Below are positions 1-4,379 of a stretch of DNA of 6,157 bases, piece after piece. The notes beneath the pieces are model-generated. The model was given only the letters and a program-made list of their open reading frames with translations, was not told the DNA's origin and made no database searches. A program made the translations under genes and the position numbers. This DNA is from Parcubacteria group bacterium GW2011_GWB1_44_7. Its GTDB lineage: Bacteria; Patescibacteria; Paceibacteria; UBA9973; DSPV01. Each line of letters begins with the position of its first letter. The stretch's first letter is position 1. The stretch is from positions 1-6,157 of the forward strand of contig LCJJ01000035.1 in NCBI GenBank assembly GCA_000999175.1, given 5' to 3'.

Positions 1-54
1 ATTTGCGCGCGCCCGATTTTTTCTTCTAAAAGGAAAAGAAAACTTTTTTGCTGG

Positions 55-77
55 GCTCTGCTCTTGGCGAGCAGGGC
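55..77. repeat. Hairpin in left-edge non-coding sequence
   Basis: Positions 55-63 pair with 69-77 (9 bp, one G-T wobble) around the loop TTGGC. It lies downstream of the minus-strand tRNA-Ser(CGA), but on that strand it is followed by an A-run rather than T-residues, so it is not a convincing terminator for the tRNA. The remainder of 1-121 is T/A-rich (a TTTTCTT/AAGAAAA repeat at 19-42) and shows no gene. Confidence 0.35.
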
Positions 78-121
78 GGCGGGGCGAGGCAACAATCGCC
101 CAAAATCCGAATTCTGAAAAT

Positions 122-212
122 TGGCGGTGAGGGTGGGATTCGAACCCACGAAAGGATTTCTCCTTTACGGCTTTTCGAGAACCGCGCCTTCAACCACTCG
201 GCCACCTCACCC
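122..212 (-). tRNA. tRNA-Ser(CGA)
   Basis: Class II tRNA read from the minus strand. The acceptor stem is GGTGAGG/CCTCACC with discriminator G73, the residue expected for serine. The anticodon stem is CGGTT/AGCCG with loop CTCGAAA, giving anticodon CGA, which reads UCG. A long variable arm (AAAGGA, loop GAAA, TCCTTT) and a T-arm with the TTCGAAT loop complete the fold. The 3' CCA is encoded (positions 122-124). It has the same acceptor stem and discriminator as the tRNA-Ser(TGA) at 3385-3474. It has its own promoter about 15 nt upstream and stands alone as a transcription unit. Confidence 0.96.
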
Positions 213-233
213 TTTAAAATTAAAAATTATCAT

Positions 234-262
234 TTTATAAACCAAATTAAAAGCCCCCTCAA
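234..262 (-). promoter_or_regulatory. Promoter of tRNA-Ser(CGA)
   Basis: Minus-strand -35 TTGAGG (257-262) and -10 TATAAA (234-239) are separated by exactly 17 bp. The predicted start near 227 leaves a leader of about 15 nt before the tRNA 5' end at 212. Seen by eye only. Confidence 0.6.
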
Positions 263-271
263 TATAGAAAG

Positions 272-352
272 CCGGAGGTTATGCGCCGTTGGCGGGGTTT
301 TGGTTAAAGAATTTATGTCAGTTCGCGCAATGAAATGAATCCGGGGGTTATG
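272..352 (+). repeat. Pair of 12-bp direct repeats, CCGGRGGTTATG
   Basis: CCGGAGGTTATG at 272-283 recurs as CCGGGGGTTATG at 341-352, one mismatch, 69 bp apart, in the non-coding gap upstream of the gene at 455. No gene is visible between 263 and 380. The function is unknown and chance is possible. Confidence 0.35.
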
Positions 353-366
353 AACAAGTGCTTTTC

Positions 367-392
367 TGCGGATTTAGCCGCAATGGTATAAT
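367..392 (+). promoter_or_regulatory. Extended -10 promoter with an overlapping inverted repeat
   Basis: TATAAT at 387-392 is a perfect -10 and is preceded by TGG (384-386), making an extended -10 element. No strong -35 is visible; TTCTGC at 364-369 sits at 17 bp. An inverted repeat TGCGG-N6-CCGCA (367-382) abuts the extended -10 and could be an operator or simply part of the upstream contact region. The predicted start near 399 gives a leader of about 56 nt for the gene at 455. Confidence 0.65.
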
Positions 393-454
393 GAGTTTAA
401 TTAATCGCTTTTTTGTTTTCGGGTGATTAGCCCGGCGTAAAAAAGTATTTTTAA

Positions 455-918
455 ATGAAAAAAATTGTTTGGATTGTCGTTGTTGCGGCAATTGCTCTGG
501 CGGCGTTTATTTTAACCAAAAGGCCGGCGGATGAAGAGGGGATTTTGGGAGGGAATCAAGAAACCGTTTCTCCGACTCCGACTCCCAGCGCCAAGATTTC
601 TAAAAAAGCGGCGCCCAAAACCGGCGGGGAAATCGCCGGCCAGTCGATGCGCTGGTTGCCGAATACGCCACCCGCAGAATTCAGTTTGACGAGCGGTGCC
701 AGTCGATTCCGGGCAGTCCGACTTTTAAAAACGGCACGAGCGTAATGTTTGACAACCGTTCCGGCGACGCCAGGTATATAAGGGTGGGGGAGACGACCTA
801 CTTGTTCGGAGGATATGATTACAAGATATTGACACTATCCAGTGAAGCGTTGCCCAAAACGCTGTCAATGGACTGCGGTGCGGCGATAAATGTGGGACAA
901 ATATTACTGCAGAAATAA
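455..918 (+). pseudogene. Membrane-anchored extracytoplasmic protein, frameshifted (hypothetical)
   Basis: Frame one starts with ATG at 455 and gives an N-terminal segment MKKIVW followed by a hydrophobic helix (about residues 4-20), then a Thr/Pro/Lys-rich linker. This frame drifts off after about codon 65 and stops at 743-745. From about 650 the -1 frame continues an obviously protein-like sequence (RRIQFDERCQSIPGSP, then NGTSVMFDNRSGDARYIRVG and the motifs YKILTLSS and MDCGAAINVG) to TAA at 916-918. Restoring one base gives 154 residues: anchor, linker, and a compact domain of about 85 residues with two cysteines (in RCQ and DCG) that could form a disulfide. From memory, small surface proteins with FDNR..DAR, TLSS and DCG motifs occur in Parcubacteria; I cannot name a function. 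There is no lipobox cysteine. The gene stands alone between its promoter and a terminator. It could be a real pseudogene or a sequencing deletion. Confidence 0.75.
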
Positions 919-928
919 GACGACACCG

Positions 929-979
929 AAATCAATTAACACAAAGCCGAGCTAAGCCCGGCTTTGTGTTAATTGATTT
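929..979. terminator. Bidirectional rho-independent terminator
   Basis: A perfect 21-bp inverted repeat (929-949 with 959-979) encloses a 9-nt loop. Its core is AAAGCCG/CGGCTTT, followed on either strand by A/T-rich arms. It begins 11 nt after the stop of the anchored-protein gene and separates that gene from the typA promoter. Confidence 0.85.
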
Positions 980-980
980 G

Positions 981-997
981 AATGCTTTCTAAGCATT
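981..997. repeat. Perfect 7-bp inverted repeat at the typA promoter
   Basis: AATGCTT (981-987), loop TCT, AAGCATT (991-997). The right arm shares its last base with the -35 hexamer of the typA promoter, a position where an operator could act. It may equally be a secondary hairpin of the preceding terminator. Confidence 0.4.
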
Positions 998-1025
998 TGC
1001 GTAAATTAAGAAATTAGTATATAAT
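997..1025 (+). promoter_or_regulatory. typA promoter
   Basis: -35 TTGCGT (997-1002), 17-bp spacer, and a perfect -10 TATAAT (1020-1025). Transcription should begin near 1032 and give a leader of about 74 nt before the ATG at 1106. Confidence 0.7.
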
Positions 1026-1054
1026 AAATTTGTTAAATTGGTTTAAATCTTTGG

Positions 1055-1083
1055 GCCCCCGTGCAGATGGGGGCTGATTTTTT
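1055..1083 (+). terminator. Terminator-like hairpin in the typA leader (possible attenuator)
   Basis: GCCCCC (1055-1060) pairs perfectly with GGGGGC (1069-1074) around an 8-nt loop, and three bases later comes a run of six T (1078-1083). The structure lies about 23 nt after the predicted transcription start and 23 nt before the ATG, so an intrinsic terminator or attenuator in the leader is plausible. No competing anti-terminator stem is obvious by eye. Confidence 0.55.
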
Positions 1084-1105
1084 CAACATCAAACCGCCAA
1101 AATTT

Positions 1106-2293
1106 ATGAAAGAGAAAATTACAAATTTAAGAAATGTCGCCATTATTGCCCACGTTGACCACGGTAAAACCACTTTGGTTGATTTTTTATTGAAACAATC
1201 CAATACTTTTCATGCCAAGGCCGAAGAATTAAGCAAGGACTTGATTATGGATTCAACCGACTTGGAACGCGAGAGGGGTATTACGATTTTGGCCAAAAAC
1301 GCTTCGGTAAATTACGGCGGGATAAAAATAAACATTATTGATACTCCGGGCCACGCCGATTTCGGCGGTGAAGTTGAACGCACATTAAATATGGCTGACG
1401 GAGCCCTGCTTTTGGTTGATGCCCAAGAAGGGCCGATGCCTCAAACCAAATTTGTACTCAAAAAAGCCATTGAGCTTAATTTAAAAATAATCGTTGTGAT
1501 AAATAAAATAGACAAACCCGGCGCGGATATCAAAAGAACAACCGATGAGGTGGCCAGTCTTTTTTTAAACTTAGCTCAAGAGGCGCATCATTTGGATTTT
1601 CCGATGGTGTACGCCATCGGCCGAGAGGGAAAGGCATGGAATCATATTCCGTCTCAAGAAGAAAAAACCCAGCCGGCCGACCTCAAGCCCCTGTTTGGAA
1701 AAATTATTGAATATATTCCGGCGCCGGAAGTTGACATTAACGCCCCGTTCCAAATGTTGGTGTCCAATCTTGATTATGACAGCTACCAGGGAAAATACAC
1801 AATCGGGCGGATTGCGAGGGGGAAAATTAAAAAAGACCAGCCGATTGCGGTCATAGACGGCGAGGGCAATAAACAAAACGGCAAAATTGAGAAAATTTTT
1901 ACGTATCAAGGATTGCAAAGGACAGAAAACGAAGAAGGGTTTGCCGGTGATATTGTCGCTTTGACCGGAATTCCCGATGCGCGCATCGGAACAACTGTTG
2001 CCGACCCCAATAATCCGGAAATGATACCGCCGGTTGTAATAGAAGAGCCGACTTTAAGAATAAGAGTCGGTCCCAATACTTCGCCTTTTAAGGGGCAGGA
2101 AGGCTCTCGCTTTACCTCAAGGCAAATTGCCGAAAGATTGCGCCGCGAACTGGAAACTAACGTGAGCATGCGGTTGGCCGAGCTTGGCGGAACTGATTTT
2201 GTGGTTTCCGGCAGGGGAGAATTGCACTTATCTATTTTAATTGAAACATTGCGGCGCGAAGGGTTTGAGCTGGAGGTTTCAAAGCCGGAATAA
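1106..2293 (+). CDS. typA: TypA/BipA ribosome-associated GTPase, N-terminal two thirds, ended by an in-frame TAA
   Basis: TypA/BipA is a translational GTPase of the EF-G/LepA family that binds the ribosome and affects 50S assembly, stress response and growth at low temperature. This reading frame gives 395 residues. The P-loop AHVDHGKTT is at 15-23, switch I RERGITI at 55-61, G3 DTPGH at 79-83, and G4 NKID at 133-136. G5 reads YAIGREGKA instead of the common YASAxxGxA. The beta-barrel domain II follows, then an EF-G domain III-like segment ending [21 protein letters not shown] chose ATG 1106 because family members begin a few residues before the [15 protein letters not shown] stretch; the GTG at 1061 would add 15 atypical residues encoded by the leader hairpin. 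There is no Shine-Dalgarno motif. The frame ends at TAA 2291-2293, directly after VSKPE, where family members continue with about 24 residues opening the EF-G C-terminal domain. The remaining third follows in the same frame (2294-2872). As read, the product lacks its C-terminal ribosome-binding domain. Confidence 0.9.
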   Translation: MKEKITNLRNVAIIAHVDHGKTTLVDFLLKQSNTFHAKAEELSKDLIMDSTDLERERGITILAKNASVNYGGIKINIIDTPGHADFGGEVERTLNMADGALLLVDAQEGPMPQTKFVLKKAIELNLKIIVVINKIDKPGADIKRTTDEVASLFLNLAQEAHHLDFPMVYAIGREGKAWNHIPSQEEKTQPADLKPLFGKIIEYIPAPEVDINAPFQMLVSNLDYDSYQGKYTIGRIARGKIKKDQPIAVIDGEGNKQNGKIEKIFTYQGLQRTENEEGFAGDIVALTGIPDARIGTTVADPNNPEMIPPVVIEEPTLRIRVGPNTSPFKGQEGSRFTSRQIAERLRRELETNVSMRLAELGGTDFVVSGRGELHLSILIETLRREGFELEVSKPE

Positions 2294-2872
2294 GTCGGCA
2301 TTATTACGACTGAATTCGGCAAAAGAAAAGCAACTTTGGTTGATTTGATAAATCACAAGAACGGTTATTCCCGGTTTGTTTATCACATCAGCACCAGGGG
2401 ATTTCTGGGTTTGAGAAATATTTTAGTCACCAACACAAAGGGCACTGCGGTTATAAACAGCGTTTTGCTGGGCCACAAAGAGATGGCGGAACAGCCGCCA
2501 AGAATCAGAAACGGCGCTTTAATTGCTTCCGAAACCGGCAAGGCGGTAGCGTTCGGTTTAGAAGTTGCGCAGGGGAGAGGAATTGTTTTTATCGTTCCGA
2601 TAACACAAGTTTATGAAGGAATGATTATCGGTCTTAACAGCCGCAAAGAAGATATCGAAATTAATGTTTGCAAGGGCAAGGAACTTACCAATATGCGCTC
2701 AAAATCTTCTGACGGAACCATAATTCTTGCTCCGCCGGTTATTCTTACCCTTGAACAGGCGCTGGATTTTATTGAAGACGATGAGCTTCTTGAAGTGACG
2801 CCGCAATCTCTGCGACTAAGAAAAAAATTTCTCAAGAAAAGCGAGAGGGATAAAAACAAGAGAAAGGAATAG
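2294..2872 (+). pseudogene. typA: TypA/BipA C-terminal part, separated by the in-frame stop
   Basis: This is the same reading frame as the upstream typA segment, immediately after its TAA. It gives 192 residues: VGIITTEFGKRK, then the TRGFLGLR motif (family RGLIGFR), NTKGTA, the ETGKAVAFGL stretch, VYEGMIIG, the LTNMRSKSSDG signature of TypA, and the TLEQALDFIEDDELLEVTP and LRLRKK end typical of the family. The C-terminus is a basic, charged tail, and the stop is TAG 2870-2872. TypA's C-terminal domain contacts the ribosomal A site. No ATG or GTG with a ribosome site lies between the stop and the conserved sequence; the first plausible restart is TTG at 2336, which would cut into conserved residues. 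Independent translation is therefore unlikely. Both parts together give about 588 codons, against roughly 605-615 for intact TypA, matching the missing stretch of about 24 codons at the junction. Decay or a sequence error are the two explanations. Confidence 0.85.
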
Positions 2873-2904
2873 GGATAAAAACAAACCGGCATTCTCATCC
2901 CAAT

Positions 2905-2927
2905 GCGAATGCCTCAATGGCATTCGC
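2905..2927. repeat. Perfect 9-bp hairpin downstream of typA
   Basis: GCGAATGCC (2905-2913), loop TCAAT, GGCATTCGC (2919-2927). It is followed by CTCCTCC rather than T residues, so it is not itself a classical terminator. It lies 32 nt after the typA stop. Confidence 0.55.
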
Positions 2928-2945
2928 CTCCTCCGCAATCAAGTG

Positions 2946-2985
2946 GAAAATGAAAAAGCCCCCTTGTAAGGACCTTTTCATTTTC
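2946..2985. terminator. Terminator shared by typA (+) and tRNA-fMet (-)
   Basis: GAAAATGAAAA (2946-2956) pairs with TTTTCATTTTC (2975-2985), with a GC-rich interior (CCCCCTTGTAAGG). On the minus strand it starts 6 nt after the tRNA-fMet 3' end and finishes in CTTTTTCATTTTC. On the plus strand it ends in TTTTCATTTT. The convergent placement fits a bidirectional terminator. Confidence 0.65.
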
Positions 2986-2990
2986 TGTAG

Positions 2991-3064
2991 TTGCGGGGGT
3001 GGGATTCGAACCCACGACCTCAAGGTTATGAGCCTTGCGAGCTGCCAGACTGCTCTACCCCGCG
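2991..3064 (-). tRNA. Initiator tRNA-fMet(CAT)
   Basis: Minus-strand tRNA with anticodon CAT (loop CTCATAA, stem CAAGG/CCTTG). The initiator identity rests on the unpaired C1 x A72 end of the acceptor stem (CGCGGGG against CCCCGCA), which lets transformylase act, and on the A11-U24 pair in the D stem (GAGC/GCTC). The discriminator is A73. The T-arm is GTGGG-TTCGAAT-CCCAC. CCA is not encoded (the next bases are CTA) and must be added. The anticodon stem has A29-U41 instead of the usual G29-C41, so only two of the three consecutive G-C pairs important for P-site entry are present. A weak -10 (TATTAA, minus strand at 3072-3077) lies just upstream. Confidence 0.95.
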
Positions 3065-3119
3065 ATTACTTTTAATAGAAGCATAACATACTAATAAACA
3101 TTAAGGCAATAATTTAGCG

Positions 3120-3164
3120 GCATATCGTGTTTAACGATGTCGAACATCGTTAAACACGATATGC
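3120..3164. repeat. Perfect 21-bp palindrome with a 3-nt loop
   Basis: Positions 3120-3140 are the exact reverse complement of 3144-3164, separated by CGA. A second small inverted repeat (TGCGA, AAA, TCGCA at 3162-3174) overlaps its right end. There is no T-run on either side, so it is not a standard terminator. It sits upstream of the tRNA-fMet gene and downstream of the tRNA-Met terminator, where no protein gene is visible. The role is unknown; candidates are a cruciform or RNA-processing site, a protein-binding palindrome, or a mobile palindromic unit. Confidence 0.75.
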
Positions 3165-3198
3165 GAAAATCGCATCGTTCCGGTATTCGATCCCTCGC

Positions 3199-3221
3199 GC
3201 AAATCAAGCAGTTTGATTTGC
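3199..3221. repeat. 9-bp inverted repeat
   Basis: GCAAATCAA (3199-3207) and TTGATTTGC (3213-3221) around the loop GCAGT. It is itself bracketed by TCCGGT/ACCGGA (3179-3184 and 3225-3230). It lies in the palindrome-rich gap between the fMet and Met tRNAs, just beyond the terminator. Confidence 0.5.
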
Positions 3222-3228
3222 TTCACCG

Positions 3229-3270
3229 GATAAAACACAAAACCCGCAGAAGTGGGTTTGGTGTTTTATC
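3229..3270 (-). terminator. Terminator of the tRNA-Ser(TGA)-tRNA-Met unit
   Basis: An extended hairpin starts 3 nt after the tRNA-Met 3' end. The outer arms GATAAAACAC/GTGTTTTATC (3229-3238, 3261-3270) are separated by one A-G mismatch from an inner 8-bp stem (AAACCCGC/GTGGGTTT, one wobble) with a 4-nt loop. On the minus strand the inner stem is followed by TTTTGTGTTTT. It could act in both directions. Confidence 0.85.
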
Positions 3271-3273
3271 AAG

Positions 3274-3345
3274 TGTCGGTGGCAGGGATCGAACCTGCGA
3301 CAACTGCTTTATGAGGGCAGTGCTCTACCACTGAGCTACACCGAC
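3274..3345 (-). tRNA. tRNA with CAT anticodon: elongator Met, or Ile2 after lysidine modification
   Basis: Minus-strand tRNA with acceptor GTCGGTG/CACCGAC, A73, D-arm GCTC/GAGC, anticodon loop CTCATAA (CAT), and T-arm GCAGG-TTCGATC-CCTGC. Unlike the tRNA at 2991-3064 its acceptor stem is fully paired at 1-72, so it is not the initiator. Sequence alone does not separate elongator methionine from the AUA-reading isoleucine tRNA, whose C34 is converted to lysidine by TilS. The last anticodon-stem pair is C31 x A39, a mismatch. CCA is not encoded (CTT follows A73). It lies 39 nt downstream of tRNA-Ser(TGA) with no promoter between, so the two are probably cotranscribed, ending at the adjacent terminator. 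Confidence 0.93.
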
Positions 3346-3376
3346 CAAATTTGGACGGGGAGGGGGTGGGACTCTC

Positions 3377-3486
3377 CCAGCCCTTGGCGGTGAGGGTGAG
3401 ATTCGAACTCACGGTACGGTTTCCCGTACAACGGTTTTCAAGACCGTCTCCTTAAACCACTCGGACACCTCACCGCCAAGGGCTGG
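3377..3486. repeat. 19-bp perfect inverted repeat bracketing tRNA-Ser(TGA)
   Basis: Positions 3377-3395 are the exact reverse complement of 3468-3486. Seven of these base pairs are the tRNA acceptor stem. The other 12 extend it outward, so the discriminator G73 and the encoded CCA would pair with the 5' leader in the precursor. Confidence 0.9.
3385..3474 (-). tRNA. tRNA-Ser(TGA)
   Basis: Minus-strand class II tRNA with acceptor GGTGAGG/CCTCACC, G73, encoded CCA (3385-3387), anticodon stem ACGGT/ACCGT and loop CTTGAAA, giving anticodon TGA for UCA-type serine codons. A long variable arm (GTACGG, loop GAAA, CCGTAC) and T-arm GTGAG-TTCGAAT-CTCAC complete it. The precursor would carry a 12-bp extension of the acceptor stem beyond position 1 (see the surrounding inverted repeat). 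No convincing promoter is visible between the stop of the membrane-protein gene (3570) and this tRNA, so it may be transcribed from that gene and continue into tRNA-Met. Confidence 0.96.
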
Positions 3487-3511
3487 ATTCAAGACTGGTG
3501 TCTGGACCTTG

Positions 3512-3541
3512 TCCCGCATTCAACAAGATTGAAGTGCGGGA
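3512..3541. repeat. 12-bp hairpin with one bulge, upstream of tRNA-Ser(TGA)
   Basis: TCCCGCATTCAA (3512-3523) pairs with TTGAA-g-TGCGGGA (3529-3541), leaving one bulged G and a 5-nt loop. It lacks a T-run on both strands, so I do not call it a terminator. In a minus-strand transcript running from the membrane-protein gene into the tRNAs it would be a processing or mRNA-stabilising hairpin. Confidence 0.55.
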
Positions 3542-3569
3542 ATTCGGCGCAACCCTCCCCCTCATCGCA

Positions 3570-4007
3570 TTATTTGTCTTGTTCTTTTCCGCCAACTCTA
3601 TCTCTTCGATAGGCGTTGAGATTTTTGGAAATTTCGCTCAAAAGAAACGCTCCCAAAACCTCATAGCTTAAAAATCTTATCGGGGAAGAAACTTCCAGGC
3701 GCAGAAAAGAGCCGAGCAGAGACATGGCCAACAATGAAATCCACCAGACGTAAACGAACAATTCGCCGGGCCGGATGTTTAGTTTCACGCCGGTCCATCG
3801 GGAAGTTTCCTTGTGGATGATATAGACGCCGAGAAACACCAGATAACTTGTTACCAGAGTATCGGGAAGTTCAAAATCGGGAATCAGGAAATCCAGCCAG
3901 CTTAAAACCAGCAAAATCGCCGTCCAAAGCAGAAGAAAATGAAAAAGAAGGTCTTTTACCGAGGATAATTCAACTCTGTATCGGCTGGCTATTTTCTGGT
4001 CATCCAT
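3570..4007 (-). CDS. Hypothetical polytopic membrane protein (145 aa)
   Basis: I do not recognise this protein. It starts MDDQKIASRYRVELSSVKDL, a short hydrophilic cytoplasmic-looking segment. Hydrophobic helices follow at about residues 20-42, 48-65 and 82-103, with a fourth, weaker one at 109-124. The tail (NAYRRDRVGGKEQDK) is charged and positively biased, and the loop at 65-80 (HKETSRWTGVKLNIRPG) is basic. No enzymatic motif is visible. By size and layout it could be a small transporter-like or structural membrane protein. ATG 4007 is chosen because it is the first codon, lies 6 nt after an extended -10 element, and would start a leaderless mRNA. The upstream gene's terminator lies at 4034-4061. 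Downstream, 95 nt separate its stop from tRNA-Ser(TGA) without a terminator, so a joint transcript with the two tRNAs is plausible. Confidence 0.75.
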   Translation of the reverse strand: MDDQKIASRYRVELSSVKDLLFHFLLLWTAILLVLSWLDFLIPDFELPDTLVTSYLVFLGVYIIHKETSRWTGVKLNIRPGELFVYVWWISLLAMSLLGSFLRLEVSSPIRFLSYEVLGAFLLSEISKNLNAYRRDRVGGKEQDK

Positions 4008-4013
4008 AATTTT

Positions 4014-4022
4014 ATTTTAGCA
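4014..4022 (-). promoter_or_regulatory. Extended -10 promoter of the membrane-protein gene
   Basis: Minus-strand TGCTAAAAT: TAAAAT at 4014-4019, preceded by TGC. There is no good -35. Only 6 nt separate the hexamer from the ATG at 4007, so the predicted +1 falls on the start codon itself. Confidence 0.55.
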
Positions 4023-4033
4023 CAAAAACTAAT

Positions 4034-4061
4034 AAAAAAGAAGCGCTTACGCTTCTTTTTT
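4034..4061 (-). terminator. Terminator overlapping the end of the 100-aa gene
   Basis: AAAAAAGAAGCG (4034-4045) and CGCTTCTTTTTT (4050-4061) form a perfect 12-bp stem with the 4-nt loop CTTA. On the minus strand the first arm encodes the last residues KKEA, the stop codon TAA fills most of the loop (4047-4049), and the second arm ends in six T. It separates this gene from the membrane-protein gene. Confidence 0.88.
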
Positions 4062-4348
4062 ATCTCCGGCTTCAATGAGCAGTCGCTGGTGTTGCGCCGC
4101 ATACTTTTCCTTTAATATCCTTAAGGCGTTGTTTATCACTTCTTCTCGTCGGAGAATCGGGTCAGGCTCCTGTATTCCGAGGGATTCGGCTATGCGGTCA
4201 AGCTCATCAGGGTTTTCCCAAAAAACTAAAATCATGCCGTCCCGGCCGATTTCCTCATTTCTCCATATCTGGATAAGTTCCGGGTTTTTTTCAAGAAGGC
4301 GCTGAATGAAATAAAAGCCAAGGTGCTTTTAGAATCAGTTTGCTCCAT
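4047..4348 (-). pseudogene. Hypothetical 100-aa protein, frameshifted near its N-terminus
   Basis: An ATG at 4348-4346 opens MEQTDSKSTL in one frame. Around 4318-4325 the protein-like sequence moves to the -1 frame and continues GFYFIQRLLEKNPELIQIW, then RNEEIGRDGMILVFWENPDEL and on to the C-terminus KKEA with TAA at 4047-4049. In the downstream frame no start codon exists before ATG 4235, which gives only a 62-residue remainder. Adding one base near ACCTTGGC (as if a third G were lost) joins both frames into 100 residues. The second half is helical and charged (EEVINNALRILKEKYAAQ...), possibly a short coiled coil. I do not recognise the family and see no catalytic motif. It follows tRNA-Ile by 31 nt with no terminator, so both probably share the tRNA promoter. 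Its terminator overlaps its last codons. Confidence 0.68.
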
Positions 4349-4379
4349 TACGGGAGAAAATCAAGAGGAAGATGTTTTG

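Noticed and set aside
48..338. Plus-strand open frame of 96 codons
   Set aside because: It runs antisense through tRNA-Ser(CGA) and contains the translated T-arm (GGIRTHERISP), a known false-protein signature.
599..609. Programmed -1 frameshifting at the A6 tract in the gene at 455
   Set aside because: The codon phase (TCT AAA AAA GCG) does not make the X XXY YYZ heptamer, and the frame after slipping there would be an arginine-rich run unlike the linker.
1061..1105. GTG 1061 as the typA start
   Set aside because: The extra 15 residues are encoded by the leader hairpin and T-run and do not match the family; ATG 1106 gives the usual N-terminus.
2291..2293. TAA in typA as a recoded sense codon
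   Set aside because: All other recognised genes use TAA or TAG as normal ends, known CPR recoding affects UGA, and codons are also missing at this point.
3120..3164. Palindrome as a phage attachment site
   Set aside because: It lies outside the tRNA genes, and no integrase or direct repeat of a tRNA 3' end is present.
3137..3334. Plus-strand open frame of 65 codons
   Set aside because: It crosses a palindrome, a terminator and the antisense of tRNA-Met (VGGRDRTCDN is a translated tRNA), so it is not a gene.
3512..3541. Hairpin as terminator of the membrane-protein gene
   Set aside because: No T-run follows on the minus strand.
2873..3570. CRISPR array suggested by multiple hairpins
   Set aside because: The hairpins differ in sequence and spacing; there are no repeated units with spacers.
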